A stretch of 64,000 bases of DNA, taken from positions 62,001 through 126,000 of the forward strand of contig JBCDFV010000005.1 of the NCBI GenBank assembly GCA_039177555.1. The letters are read 5' to 3'. Below the pieces are notes generated by a model. That model was not told where the DNA came from. It saw only the letters and a program-made list of their open reading frames with translations, and did no database searches. Origin of the DNA: JANQGH01 sp039177555 (GTDB taxonomy: Bacteria; Pseudomonadota; Alphaproteobacteria; DSM-16000; Inquilinaceae). How positions within the stretch are numbered: position 1 is the first letter of the stretch; every line of letters begins with the position of its first letter. Of this stretch, positions 54,130 through 63,477 are shown piece after piece. The position numbers and the translations under genes are program-made.

Positions 54130-55428
54130 TCAGTCCGGATCGAACACCCGTTTGAACACCGTGTCGACGTGTTTGGTGTGGTAGGCCAGGTCGAACAGGC
54201 GGCCTAGCTGATCATCATCGAGCCGCGCCGTCACGGCCGCGTCCTGGCGCAGCAGATCGAGGAAGCTGCCGCCCGATTGCCAGACGGCCATCGCATTGCG
54301 CTGAACGGTCTCGTAGGCCTCTTCGCGGCTCATCCCGGCCTGGGTGAGGGCCAGCAGCACGCGCTGTGAAAACACCAGTCCGCCCAAGCGATCCAGATTG
54401 GCGCGCATGGCGTCGGGATGGACCATCAGCTTGCCGATCACGCCGGCCAGCCGGCCAAGCGCGAAATCCAGCGCGATCGTCGCGTCGGGCGCGATGACGC
54501 GCTCGACCGACGAATGGGCGATGTCCCGCTCGTGCCATTGGGCGATGTTTTCCAGGGCCGGCACCACGGCCGCCCGGACGATGCGCGCCAGCCCGGTCAG
54601 GTTTTCGGTCAGCACCGGGTTGCGCTTGTGCGGCATGGCCGACGAGCCCTTTTGGCCCGCGGCGAAGAACTCCTCCGCCTCGCGGACCTCGGTGCGCTGC
54701 AGATGGCGGATTTCGACCGCCAGGTTTTCCACCGAGCCTGCGACCACGCCCAGCGCGGCAAAGAAGGCCCCATGCCGGTCGCGCGGGATGATCTGCGTCG
54801 ACACCGTCTCCGGCACCAGGCCCAGCTTTTCCGCGACATGGGCCTCGACGCTGGGGTGGATGTTGGCATAGGTGCCCACCGCGCCGGATATCGCGCAGGT
54901 CGCGACCTCGGCCCGCGCCGCCTCCAGCCGCTTGCGCGCCCGCGCGAAGGCGGCGTAATGGCCGGCCAGCTTCAGCCCGAAGGTCGTCGGTTCGGCATGG
55001 ATGCCATGGCTGCGGCCGATGCAGATCGTGTTGCGATGCTCAAACGCCCTGGTTTTCAGCGCCGACAGCAGGGCATCGACGTCGCGCAGCAGCAGGTCGG
55101 CGGCTTGCTTAAGTTGGACGGCCAGAGTGGTGTCCAAAATGTCCGACGAGGTCATGCCCTGATGGACGAAGCGCGCCTCGGGCCCGACATGCTCGGCCAG
55201 GTTGGTCAGAAAGGCGATGACGTCGTGGTGGGTCTCGCGCTCGATCTCGTCGATGCGCGCGATCTCCCACTTGCCCTTTTTCCAGACCGTCTCGGCCGCC
55301 TCGCGCGGGATCACGCCCAATTCCGCCTGTGCGTCGCAGGCGTGCGCCTCGATCTCGAACCAGATCCGGAACTTGTTCTCCGGTTCCCAGATCTTGGCCA
55401 TTTCGGGCCGGGAATAGCGTGGGATCAT
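54130..55428 (-). CDS. purB: adenylosuccinate lyase
   Basis: 432 residues of the fumarase/aspartase fold. Seen are MIPRYSRPEMAKIWEPENKFRIW, HHDVIAFLTNLAEHVG, VHQGMTSSDILDT, IGRSHGIHAEPTTFGLK (catalytic His) and the signature GSSAMPHKRNPVLTENLTGLAR. It acts twice in purine synthesis. Transcribed on the minus strand toward the zeta gene, separate from the purC run. Confidence 0.97.
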   Translation of the reverse strand: MIPRYSRPEMAKIWEPENKFRIWFEIEAHACDAQAELGVIPREAAETVWKKGKWEIARIDEIERETHHDVIAFLTNLAEHVGPEARFVHQGMTSSDILDTTLAVQLKQAADLLLRDVDALLSALKTRAFEHRNTICIGRSHGIHAEPTTFGLKLAGHYAAFARARKRLEAARAEVATCAISGAVGTYANIHPSVEAHVAEKLGLVPETVSTQIIPRDRHGAFFAALGVVAGSVENLAVEIRHLQRTEVREAEEFFAAGQKGSSAMPHKRNPVLTENLTGLARIVRAAVVPALENIAQWHERDIAHSSVERVIAPDATIALDFALGRLAGVIGKLMVHPDAMRANLDRLGGLVFSQRVLLALTQAGMSREEAYETVQRNAMAVWQSGGSFLDLLRQDAAVTARLDDDQLGRLFDLAYHTKHVDTVFKRVFDPD

Positions 55429-55509
55429 TGATTGGGGTCTTCACTGATACGGTTTGCGGTCGACTGTGGCCCCTACCTACGCTTTTTCGCCGCCAAGGCA
55501 GTAGCGGTT

Positions 55510-56199
55510 TTACAGCAACCCTAACCCTCGAAAACTGGCCTGCCCGGCACGGCCGATGATGACATGGTCGTGGATGACGACATCGACGGATGACAGCGCC
55601 AAGGCGATTTGATGGGTCATGGCGATGTCGGCATCCGACGGTTTGGGGTCGCCCGAGGGGTGGTTGTGCACCAGGATGATCGCCGTCGCGCCCAGTTCCA
55701 ACACCCGCTTGACCACCTCGCGCGGATAGACGGGCGCCTGGTCGACCGTGCCCTGCTGCATCACCTCGTCGGCGATCAGCGCGTTTTTCTTGTCGAGGAA
55801 CAGCAGGCGGACCTGTTCGGTCGACTGATCCTGCATGGCCAGCCGCAGATAAGCCATCAACTGCTCCCAGCCACCTAGAATCGGCCGCTGAGTGACCTGT
55901 TGACGCAACATGCGCTCCGCAGCGGCCTGAACGGCCTTCAGCGCCACGACCGCCGATGGGCCCAGGCCGCCGCGCTGTTCCAATTGTGCGGGGTCGGCGG
56001 CAAGGACGCCGGCGAAGCCGCCGAATTCGGTGAGCAGTTGCTTGGCCAGTGGCTTCACGTCGCGCCTTGGGATGGCGCCGAACAGCAGCAGTTCCAAGAG
56101 CTCGTAGTCCGCCAGCCCGTCAGGGCCGGCGTTCAAAAAGCGCTGACGCAGCCGGTCGCGGTGGCCGGTGTAATGAGGCTTGGTCTTGGTTCCGGTCAC
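55510..56199 (-). CDS. radC: RadC/JAB-domain protein
   Basis: 229 residues: an N-terminal helix-hairpin-helix region (RDRLRQRFLNAGPDGLADYELLELLL-type, residues 12-40) and the JAB/MPN+ metal motif VHNHPSGDPKPSDADIAMT. The name RadC is historical; a DNA repair role is doubtful. The start is a GTG overlapping the map stop (GTGA), chosen over a longer frame that runs antisense-like through map. Confidence 0.9.
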   Translation of the reverse strand: MTGTKTKPHYTGHRDRLRQRFLNAGPDGLADYELLELLLFGAIPRRDVKPLAKQLLTEFGGFAGVLAADPAQLEQRGGLGPSAVVALKAVQAAAERMLRQQVTQRPILGGWEQLMAYLRLAMQDQSTEQVRLLFLDKKNALIADEVMQQGTVDQAPVYPREVVKRVLELGATAIILVHNHPSGDPKPSDADIAMTHQIALALSSVDVVIHDHVIIGRAGQASFRGLGLL

Positions 56200-57017
56200 G
56201 GCCCCGCATAGGGCGGCTGGGTATAGCCGGCGGGCGACAGGGTAAAGATCTCGACCCCGTCCGCGGTCACGCCGACGGAGTGTTCGAACTGGGCCGACAG
56301 GCTCTTGTCGCGCGTCACCGCCGTCCAGCCGTCCGACAGCACCTTCACGTCCCGCCGGCCGGCATTCACCATCGGCTCGATGGTGAAGAACATGCCCTCC
56401 TTCAGCACCATCCCTTCGCCCGGATTGCCGTAATGCAGAACGCTGGGCGGCGCGTGGAAGACCCGGCCCAGCCCGTGGCCGCAAAAATCCTCCACCACCG
56501 AAAAGCGCGGTTCGACATGGGACTGGATGGCATGCCCGATATCGCCCAGCGTGGCACCGGGCTTCACCGCCGCAATGCCCTTCATCATCGCCTCGTAGGT
56601 CGCCGTCACCAACTGGCGCGCCTTGACCGAGACCTTGTCGCCGGCGAAGTACATGCGGCTGTTGTCGCCATACCAGCCGTCGAGGATGACCGTGACATCG
56701 ATGTTCAGAATGTCGCCGCGCGACAGCCGCCGGTCGCCCGGGATGCCGTGGCAGACCACATGGTTCAGCGAAATGCAACTGGCCTTGGTATAGCCGCGAT
56801 AGTTGATCGTGGCCGGGACCGCGCCATTGTCCCGCATATAGGTTTCGCACAGCTTGTCGAGCTCACCGGTGGTGATCCCGGGTTCGACATAATCGGTGAT
56901 GAAGTCCAACGTCGCGGCCGCCAGCCGGCCGGCCTTGCGCATACCGGCAAATCCCTCGGGGCCGTGGATCGGCACCCGTTCCAGTTCCAGTGCGTCGGCC
57001 AAATAATCCTGCGCCAT
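56196..57017 (-). CDS. map: type I methionine aminopeptidase
   Basis: 273 residues. The five metal ligands are visible: Asp in INIDVTVILDGWYGD (two), His in FCGHGLGRVFHAPP, Glu in FTIEPMVNAG and Glu in FEHSVGV. It removes the initiator Met from nascent proteins. I start at the ATG at 57017 because AGGA lies nine bases upstream; the frame also has an ATG at 57041 with no such site. Confidence 0.96.
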   Translation of the reverse strand: MAQDYLADALELERVPIHGPEGFAGMRKAGRLAAATLDFITDYVEPGITTGELDKLCETYMRDNGAVPATINYRGYTKASCISLNHVVCHGIPGDRRLSRGDILNIDVTVILDGWYGDNSRMYFAGDKVSVKARQLVTATYEAMMKGIAAVKPGATLGDIGHAIQSHVEPRFSVVEDFCGHGLGRVFHAPPSVLHYGNPGEGMVLKEGMFFTIEPMVNAGRRDVKVLSDGWTAVTRDKSLSAQFEHSVGVTADGVEIFTLSPAGYTQPPYAGP

Positions 57018-57053
57018 CAAATGCGATCCTGATCGAACCAATCTCGCCGCTGG

Positions 57054-57770
57054 CTATAGCACCAGGGGCAGCGGTTTTTCCACGGTGATGCCGGCAGGGC
57101 TGACCTGACAGGCATAACAAATGGCCTCGACCCCCTTGGCCCGCGCTTGGCGTAGGGCGTCGTCATAAGCGGGGTCGATGTCGGCCGCGATCCTAAAATG
57201 GTCATTGTCGGACCGCTGTACCAGATAGACCATCACTGCCCGCGCGCCGTCGTCGACCATGTCGGTCATCTCGCGCAGATGTTTCGCGCCACGCGCCGTC
57301 ACCGCGTCGGGGAACTCGGCCGCCGTTGGGTGGGGGCCATCGGGCCGTGTGAGATGGACGTTTTTCACCTCGACATAGCAGGGCGGCCGGTCCGGGCTTT
57401 CGAGCAGAATGTCGATGCGGCTGTTTTTGCCATAGCGCACCTCGCGCCGTAGCGACTCATATCCTGAGAGTTCCGCGATTGTGCCATCGCGAATCGCCTC
57501 TTCGACCAGCCCATTGGGATGGCTGGTGTTGATGCCGACAAAGGTGCCGTCGTCCAGACGCACCAGTTCCAGCGAGTGCTTCAACTTGCGGCTGGGCTTG
57601 TCGTGATAGGACAGATAGGCGCCGATCCCCGGCATGTTCAGCCCGATCATGCCGCCGGGGTTGGCGCAATGGGCCGTCACCTCCGTGCCGTCCGGCAAGG
57701 CAATGTCGGCCAGAAACCGCTTGTACCGGCGAATCAACCGGCCTTCGATCAAAGGGGTGGCGAAGCGCAT
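57054..57770 (-). CDS. sfsA: SfsA sugar-fermentation-stimulation family protein
   Basis: 238 residues with the SfsA landmarks LIEGRLIRRYKRFLADIALPDGTEVTAHCANPG, SHPNGLVEEAI, RIDILLESPDRPPCYVEVKNVHL and FPDAVTARGAKHLREM. The PD-(D/E)XK-type residues (D, E-V-K) suggest a nuclease fold; the cellular role is unclear. It lies 36 bases upstream of map on the same strand. Confidence 0.94.
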   Translation of the reverse strand: MRFATPLIEGRLIRRYKRFLADIALPDGTEVTAHCANPGGMIGLNMPGIGAYLSYHDKPSRKLKHSLELVRLDDGTFVGINTSHPNGLVEEAIRDGTIAELSGYESLRREVRYGKNSRIDILLESPDRPPCYVEVKNVHLTRPDGPHPTAAEFPDAVTARGAKHLREMTDMVDDGARAVMVYLVQRSDNDHFRIAADIDPAYDDALRQARAKGVEAICYACQVSPAGITVEKPLPLVL

Positions 57771-57822
57771 CGCGCTTTCCTATAGGCTGTGCCCGAATCT
57801 GACAACGGTGCGGAAAACGGGA

Positions 57823-58623
57823 ATGGGCGATCAAGGCGTGGTCACGGCGGCTGTGGTCATCATCGGCAACGAGATTTTGAGCGGACGGACCAAGGACGCC
57901 AACCTGCCCTACATCGCCGAACGGCTGGCCGGCTGGGGCATCCAGTTGATGGAGGCGCGGGTCGTGCCGGACATCGAGGGTGAGATCGTCGGTGCCGTAA
58001 ACGCGCTGCGCGCCAAGTTCGACTATGTGCTGACCTCCGGCGGCATCGGCCCGACCCATGACGATATCACCGCCGCCTCGATCGCCAAAGCTTTCGACGT
58101 GCCGTTAGACCGGCACGAGGAAGCCGTGCGCCGTCTACAGCGCCATTACGAACGGCCAGAGGATCTGACCGAGGCACGGCTGCGCATGGCCAACGTGCCC
58201 AGGGGCGGTGTCCTGATCGACAATCCGGTCAGTGCCGCGCCGGGCTTTCAGGTCGAGAACGTCTTCGTACTGGCTGGCGTGCCGCGCATCATGCAGGCGA
58301 TGATCGACGGGCTGCAGGGCCGCATGGCGGGCGGGCGGCAGATGCACGCCGTCTCGATCACCTGCGCCTTGCCGGAAAGCACTCTGGCGCCGGGCTTGGG
58401 TGAGATCCAGTCAGACTATCCAGACGTTTCGATCGGCAGCTATCCGCACTTCGCGGCGGCGCGGTCGGCCAGCCGGTTCGGCGTTAGCATCGTGCTGCGC
58501 GGGCTGGAGACGACAGACGTCGAGGCCGCGGCCGACAAGGTCCGCGACCTGATGCGCTCCCTCGGCGGCACGCCGGAGGATCGTGACCTTTCCCACGATA
58601 AGAAGGCGGCCGACCATGCTTGA
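57823..58623 (+). CDS. CinA-like molybdopterin-binding domain protein
   Basis: 266 residues carrying only the MoCF/COG1058 domain: AAVVIIGNEILSGRTKDANLPYIAERL, LTSGGIGPTHDDITAASIAKAF and LAGVPRIMQAMIDGL. The C-terminal nicotinamide-nucleotide amidohydrolase of full CinA (PncC) is absent. Relatives hydrolyse ADP-ribose or FAD-like compounds. The ATG at 57823 gives MGDQGVVTAA; earlier starts overlap sfsA. It shares ATGCTTGA with the marC start. Confidence 0.88.
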   Translation: MGDQGVVTAAVVIIGNEILSGRTKDANLPYIAERLAGWGIQLMEARVVPDIEGEIVGAVNALRAKFDYVLTSGGIGPTHDDITAASIAKAFDVPLDRHEEAVRRLQRHYERPEDLTEARLRMANVPRGGVLIDNPVSAAPGFQVENVFVLAGVPRIMQAMIDGLQGRMAGGRQMHAVSITCALPESTLAPGLGEIQSDYPDVSIGSYPHFAAARSASRFGVSIVLRGLETTDVEAAADKVRDLMRSLGGTPEDRDLSHDKKAADHA

Positions 58624-59332
58624 ACTTGCGCTGACCAGCTTCGCGACCTTGTTCGTGATCATCGATCCGCCGGGCAATCTGCCGATCTTCATTTCGCTGA
58701 CGGCCAACACGCCGGCCGCGCACCAAAGGGCGATGGCGATCAAGGCGCCGATCATTGCGCTGTGCGTGCTGTTGCTGTTTGCCCTGGCGGGTGAAAGCCT
58801 GCTCAGCTTTATCGGCGTGGAAATGTCGGCCTTTCGCATCGCCGGCGGCTTGATGCTGCTGCTGGTGGCGTTTGAGATGGTGTTCGATCTTCGGGGCAAA
58901 CGGCGGTCGAACAATGCCCATCAGATTCATCAGCGTAAGCAGCAAGCGGCTGGTACGACCGGTGCGGCTGCCGCACAGCCGGCGCCACAAGCCGCCGCTG
59001 ATGAGGGCGATGACGGCAACCCGCCGCCCGTCGACATCTCGGTCTTTCCCATGGCCATTCCCATTCTGGCCGGCCCCGGCGCCATCACGACCGTCCTGCT
59101 GCTGATGAGCCAGCAGACCCAGGGCGGCGTGGGCGATGCGGTCGTCCTGGGCGTGGTGGTGGTGCTGATGGCCATGTGCATGGCCCTGTTCCTGCTCTCC
59201 AGCAAGTTGGACAAGCTGCTGGGCGACACGGTTACGAGCGTCTTGACCCGCCTGTTCGGGGTCATCCTGGCCGCCCTGTCGATCCAGTTCATCATCGACG
59301 GCGCCAAACAGGCGTTCCATCTGACGTCATAG
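58616..59332 (+). CDS. MarC-family integral membrane protein
   Basis: 238 residues with six hydrophobic segments of the MarC/UPF0056 family (LTSFATLFVIIDPPGNLPIFISLT, GPGAITTVLLLMS, FGVILAALSIQFIIDGAKQAF). Between helices three and four is an unusually long polar loop (about 50 residues, Asn/Gln/Ala/Asp-rich). The function of the family is unknown; the MarC link to drug resistance was not upheld. Start ATG at 58616 overlaps the CinA-like gene. Confidence 0.9.
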   Translation: MLELALTSFATLFVIIDPPGNLPIFISLTANTPAAHQRAMAIKAPIIALCVLLLFALAGESLLSFIGVEMSAFRIAGGLMLLLVAFEMVFDLRGKRRSNNAHQIHQRKQQAAGTTGAAAAQPAPQAAADEGDDGNPPPVDISVFPMAIPILAGPGAITTVLLLMSQQTQGGVGDAVVLGVVVVLMAMCMALFLLSSKLDKLLGDTVTSVLTRLFGVILAALSIQFIIDGAKQAFHLTS

Positions 59333-59402
59333 GGCGGCGACAGGGCGCTTGCCTTCGCCGGCCGATCACACCTAGGGTGCCGCCGCCTTCAACAAAGGCA
59401 TT

Positions 59403-59487
59403 GCCCGCTTGGCGGAATTGGTAGACGCAAGGGACTTAAAATCCCTGGGCCTCGGCCATGCCGGTTCGAGTCCGGCAGCGGGCACCA
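59403..59487 (+). tRNA. tRNA-Leu (TAA)
   Basis: Class II tRNA with acceptor GCCCGCT pairing AGCGGGC, D-arm GGCGGAATTGGTAGACGC, anticodon stem AGGGA/TCCCT with loop CTTAAAA (anticodon TAA), a long variable arm, T arm GCCGGTTCGAGTCCGGC, and encoded CCA. 85 bases. Confidence 0.97.
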
Positions 59488-59503
59488 CGCGATTGCTTTG
59501 GCG

Positions 59504-59896
59504 CTACTTCCCCGATCCGCCACCGCCAAGCGGCTGCAGCGTTTCCGTGCCCACGGTGGGGCTGCCGAAGCTGGTCCATTCGCCGACCAGGCTGCCGTCC
59601 GGTTGTAGGTCGTAGATCGCGACGAACGAGTCGCCGCCCGCGGCGAACACCGCCGCCAGCGTATCGCCGTGGAGGATGCCGGTGCCTTCCAGGATGCCGC
59701 CGCCCTGGTTCTGCTCGATGGCGAAGGTTTCGCCGGTGCGGGTGATGGTGGTCGTGCCGGAATAGGGTGCGCCCGTCAGGCTGGTGCCGGACATCGCGTA
59801 GGCGCCGGCGATGTCCTGGGCCAGCGCGTTGCCGGCAATCAGCATCCAGCCGAGCGCGAGCGTGGCGGCCATGCGGGTGAGCGTCGTTCGGGCCAT
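59504..59896 (-). CDS. small exported protein, unknown function
   Basis: 130 residues: a signal peptide ending NALAQ, then a beta-rich mature part (AYAMSGTSLTGAPYSGTTTITRTGETFAIEQ, GILEGTGILHGDTLAAVF, GSLVGEWTSFGSPTVGTETL), which looks like a small periplasmic beta-barrel or lipocalin-like fold. CGGAGGATGAC before the ATG at 59896 is a good ribosome site. No family assigned. Confidence 0.75.
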   Translation of the reverse strand: MARTTLTRMAATLALGWMLIAGNALAQDIAGAYAMSGTSLTGAPYSGTTTITRTGETFAIEQNQGGGILEGTGILHGDTLAAVFAAGGDSFVAIYDLQPDGSLVGEWTSFGSPTVGTETLQPLGGGGSGK

Positions 59897-59971
59897 GTCA
59901 TCCTCCGTGGTTTTGTGCCAGCGTGCGTCATCATAGCATGAAGCGTGTTTCAATTCGGGCGAGGGGTGCAC

Positions 59972-60769
59972 ATGGCGGGACGTCTGGCCGGCAAGGTGGC
60001 GCTGGTGGTCGGCGCGGGGTCCAGCGGGCCGGGCTGGGGCAACGGCAAGGCGGCGGCCGTCCTGTTCGCGCGCGAGGGGGCCACCGTCGCCGCACTCGAC
60101 CGCGACATGGCAGCGGCGGAGGAGACGGTCGGCCTGATCGAAGGCGAGGGCGGTGCGGCGTTCGCGCTGGCGGCCGACGTCGTGGATGGCGCGGGCATGG
60201 CCGCCTGCGTCGACCGGGTGCTGAGCGATCGCGGCCGCATCGATGTGCTACACTACAATGTCGGCATCCTGACGCTTGGCGGCCCGCTCGAAACCAGCGA
60301 GGCGGACTGGGACCGGGTGGTCGACGTCAATCTGAAGGGCCTGTTCCTGACCGCCAAGGCGGTGTTGCCGCCGATGCTTGAGCAGGGGAAGGGGGCCATC
60401 GTCACGGTCTCGACGGTCGGCGCCATTCGGTCGACCAGCATCCCCTACATCAGCTATTCGTCCAGCAAGGCCGGCGTGATCCAGTTCACCCGGTCGGTCG
60501 CGCTGCAATACGCCGGGCAGGGCATCCGGGCAAACACCATCGTACCGGGCCTGATGCGCACGCCGATGATCGAGGGGCCGCTGAAGGCCCATTATGGCGA
60601 AGACAGCGCGGCCATGATGGCCGAGCGCGACGCGGCTTGCCCGATGGGGCACATGGGCGACGCCTGGGACGTCGCCCATGCCGCCCTGTTCCTGGCCTCC
60701 GACGAAGCCAAGTACATCACCGGGACCGAGCTGATCGTCGATGGCGGGCTGACCGCCACGCATGCCTGA
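59972..60769 (+). CDS. SDR-family oxidoreductase
   Basis: 265 residues, Rossmann fold with the extended glycine motif GAGSSGPGWGNGKAAA, NVGI in place of NNAG, catalytic Ser in VSTVGAIRST and YxxxK as YSSSK, ending DGGLTATHA. It is an NAD(P)-dependent alcohol/ketone dehydrogenase of unknown substrate. I start at the ATG at 59972 (GAGGGG upstream), giving MAGRLAGKVALVV. It is followed after 17 bases by a GNAT gene. Confidence 0.9.
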   Translation: MAGRLAGKVALVVGAGSSGPGWGNGKAAAVLFAREGATVAALDRDMAAAEETVGLIEGEGGAAFALAADVVDGAGMAACVDRVLSDRGRIDVLHYNVGILTLGGPLETSEADWDRVVDVNLKGLFLTAKAVLPPMLEQGKGAIVTVSTVGAIRSTSIPYISYSSSKAGVIQFTRSVALQYAGQGIRANTIVPGLMRTPMIEGPLKAHYGEDSAAMMAERDAACPMGHMGDAWDVAHAALFLASDEAKYITGTELIVDGGLTATHA

Positions 60770-60786
60770 GGTTTGGGCCAAAGCCG

Positions 60787-61269
60787 ATGACCGACCGAAC
60801 GCTCCGCATCGTCCTTTTGGCCGACCGGCCGGATCTGATCCCGACCTTGACCGACTGGTTCGTGGCCGAGTGGGGGCCATATTACGGCGCGGGCGGACCC
60901 GGTAATGCCGCCGGCGATCTGCGTGGATGCCTCAATCGCGATGCCTTACCGGTTGCCTTGGTGGCTCTTGATGCCGACGACACGCTGCTGGGGACAGTGG
61001 CGCTGAAGGAAGAGTCGGTCGGCAGCGCGTTGGGCATCGGCCCCTGGCTGGCCGCGTTTCTGGTCGCGCCCCAGCATCGAGGGCGGGGCGTGGGCGCCGC
61101 CCTGGTCGCCGCGATCGAGGGCGAGGCGGCCAGGCTGGGATTTGCCGAGATCTACACTTCGACGGACACGGCCGAGGGCATTCTTGAGCGCCGCGGCTGG
61201 CTGCCTTTCGGCGCTACCCAGTCGCTGCGCGGTCCGCTGAAGATCTATCGCTTTTCGACCGGCGGCTGA
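60787..61269 (+). CDS. GNAT N-acetyltransferase
   Basis: 160 residues with the acetyl-CoA loop QHRGRGVGAALVAAIE, preceded by AAFLVAP and followed by ERRGWLPFG. General GNAT fold; substrate unknown. Its 3' end overlaps the end of the opposing AbrB-type gene by 25 bases. Confidence 0.88.
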   Translation: MTDRTLRIVLLADRPDLIPTLTDWFVAEWGPYYGAGGPGNAAGDLRGCLNRDALPVALVALDADDTLLGTVALKEESVGSALGIGPWLAAFLVAPQHRGRGVGAALVAAIEGEAARLGFAEIYTSTDTAEGILERRGWLPFGATQSLRGPLKIYRFSTGG

Positions 61270-62384
61270 TGGCCGGCTGTCGGTCTTCGGCCGGCGCCGG
61301 TCGCCAGGCTGAACAGCTTGAAAACCAAGGGCGCAAACAGAACGATTAGAACGATGCGCACGATGTGGTGAGTCGCCACGAAGGCCGCATCGACGTTGAG
61401 GCTGAGGGCCACCAGGCTCATTTCCGCCAGCCCGCCGGGGGCGTAGGCGAGCAGCAGCGCGTTCACCGGCAGCCCGGTCAGGGCGTTGATCAGGTAGGCA
61501 AAAAAGGCTGCGATCGCCAGCAGGATGACGGTCAGCCCGGCTGCGACGACCAGGGCGCGCCCGATCTGTCTGAGACTGATGCCGGTGAACCGGCAGCCGA
61601 TGGCCGAGCCGACGACGATTTGCGCAACCGCGATCAACAAGGCGGGCGGCCGGTCGTCGGTCAGGCCGATCAGGTGGATCACCGCGCTCAAGACCATCGG
61701 CCCGACCAGATTGGCGGCCGGCAGCCTGGCCCATTTCGCCAACGGTGCGCCTAGCACGCAGCCGATCAGGAACAGCGTGTCGATCGACTCCATCTCCGAA
61801 AGCGCCGGCCCGAGCGATCTGTTCGGGTTGGCGCCGTCATAACCCTGGGTCAACACGAACCAGAACGGTACGACGCAGACGACCAGCAGAACACGCAACG
61901 AGTGGCTGAGCGCGATCGTCCGCTCGTCACCGCCCATGGCGCCGCCGACCATGATCATCTCGTTGAAACCGCCCGGCGCGGCGGCAAAAAACGCCGTCAC
62001 CGGGTCATAGCGGGCGGCAAAGCGCAGATAGAGCAGGCAGAGCCCGATCGCCGTCAGGATGTAGGGGATCAGGATCGACAGAGACAGCAGCCAATCGTCG
62101 ATCTGGTTCAACAGTTCCGGGTTGAAGGCGCTGCCCAGCATGATGCCTAGAACCATCACCATGCCGGCCCGCAAGCCGCCCGGAACCGCGATCGGCGCCT
62201 TTATCAAGGCACCGACACTGGTCGCCAGCATGGCGCCGATCATCCAGGCAAGCGGGACATGGAAGGCGTCGGCGATCGCGCCGCCCACCGCGCCGATCAC
62301 CAGCGCCAGCGCCAGCCGGCGATAGGCGACGGCGCGCAACTGCGCCAGCCGGCTTTGCATCGGCGACGTTTTGCCGGCCGCCAT
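61245..62384 (-). CDS. AbrB-family (PF05145) membrane protein
   Basis: 379 residues and about ten membrane helices. Two copies of an AbrB duplication pattern are seen: LPLAWMIGAMLAT-like FHVPLAWMIGAML with PGGFNEMIMVGGAMGGDERTIAL, then a second PGGLAEMSLVALSLNVDAAFVATHHIVRI. The family was named for a gene near ammonia monooxygenase; its function is unproven and it may be a transporter. Some annotations call it a regulator, but it is a membrane protein. Confidence 0.88.
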   Translation of the reverse strand: MAAGKTSPMQSRLAQLRAVAYRRLALALVIGAVGGAIADAFHVPLAWMIGAMLATSVGALIKAPIAVPGGLRAGMVMVLGIMLGSAFNPELLNQIDDWLLSLSILIPYILTAIGLCLLYLRFAARYDPVTAFFAAAPGGFNEMIMVGGAMGGDERTIALSHSLRVLLVVCVVPFWFVLTQGYDGANPNRSLGPALSEMESIDTLFLIGCVLGAPLAKWARLPAANLVGPMVLSAVIHLIGLTDDRPPALLIAVAQIVVGSAIGCRFTGISLRQIGRALVVAAGLTVILLAIAAFFAYLINALTGLPVNALLLAYAPGGLAEMSLVALSLNVDAAFVATHHIVRIVLIVLFAPLVFKLFSLATGAGRRPTAGHQPPVEKR

Positions 62385-62538
62385 TACGGGCGGCGCGCCT
62401 GTGGTAACCGGGGCAGAAGGCGAGAAGCGCGGGCTAAGGAGCCGTCGGTCGGCGTCACAAAATCACGGGTCTTGGTCTCGAACGATGCGTCGGGCAGTAT
62501 GGACCGGCTGATCGCCCGCGCCAATCATAAGGATTGCA

Positions 62539-63477
62539 ATGGAGGCATCCGCCGACCGCCGGGATCTGCTGAACGCCGAGTGGTTCACGCTCGGCGACGG
62601 GGCGCGCTTGCGCTGGTATCGCTGGCCGGCCGTCGGGGCCGAGGATCGCGGTGTGCTGCTGGTGCTGAACGGCCGCAGCGAGTTTCTGGAAAAGTGGGAC
62701 GAGACCGCGCGGGACTTCGCCGCGCTGGGCTTCGATGTCTTCAGCCTTGATTGGCGTGGCCAGGGGCTGTCCACACGGCCGCTGCCCGGTACCGACAAAG
62801 GCTACATCGACCGGTTCGAGACCTATCTCGACGATCTGGAAGCCTTTCTCGACGCCGTTGTCGCGCCCGCGGCAGGCGGGCGGCCGATCGTCATGGTGGC
62901 CCATTCGATGGGCGGGCACATCGCCCTTCGCTTTCTTGCAGATCGCCACCCGCCCGTGCGCGCGGCGGTACTTGCCGCCCCGATGATCAACTTCAGGACC
63001 GGCCCTCTGCACCGCGCCGTGGTGCATTCGATGGCATGGCTGGCCACGCGCATCGGCCTCGGCGATCGCTACACGTTGGGTGGCGGCCCGTTCGACCCGG
63101 CCCGTGAGCCGTTTGACGGCAACGTCCTGACCGGCGACCCAGACCGGTATCAGGTTCGTATGGATTACTTCGCCACCTACCCCGAACTGCGCGTCGGTGC
63201 CGTGACCATAGGCTGGCTGGATGCCGCCTTTCGCAGTGTCAACAAGATGGCCGCCAAGGGCTATCTCGAATGCATCGGCATGCCGGTCCTGATCGGACAG
63301 GCCGGTCAGGAGGCCCTTGTCGACAATCGCGCCATGGCGTCGGCGGTCGACCGGATGCCGGATGCGCGCCTGCTGGTATTCGACGATGCCCGTCACGAGC
63401 TGTTCATGGAACAGGACGCCGTTCGCGCCTCTCTCATGGAGGCCGTCGACCGTTTCTTCGCCGATCGCGGCATCTGA
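62539..63477 (+). CDS. alpha/beta hydrolase, lysophospholipase (PldB)-like
   Basis: 312 residues: VLLVLNGRSEFLEKWDETARDF and DWRGQGLSTRPLPG, the nucleophile elbow AHSMGG (Ser123), a lid region and a catalytic His in DARHELFME near 288. The fit is to PldB/monoacylglycerol lipase proteins. No signal peptide. Substrate not settled. Confidence 0.88.
   Translation: MEASADRRDLLNAEWFTLGDGARLRWYRWPAVGAEDRGVLLVLNGRSEFLEKWDETARDFAALGFDVFSLDWRGQGLSTRPLPGTDKGYIDRFETYLDDLEAFLDAVVAPAAGGRPIVMVAHSMGGHIALRFLADRHPPVRAAVLAAPMINFRTGPLHRAVVHSMAWLATRIGLGDRYTLGGGPFDPAREPFDGNVLTGDPDRYQVRMDYFATYPELRVGAVTIGWLDAAFRSVNKMAAKGYLECIGMPVLIGQAGQEALVDNRAMASAVDRMPDARLLVFDDARHELFMEQDAVRASLMEAVDRFFADRGI

Noticed and set aside
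54114..54131. Hairpin GACCG/CGGTC between the zeta gene and purB as terminator
   Set aside because: Five-base stem with no T-run on either side and overlapping the purB stop codon.
56200..56850. Longer N-terminus for radC
   Set aside because: The open frame runs through map in another phase with a low-complexity reading; the GTG overlapping the map stop gives the family length.
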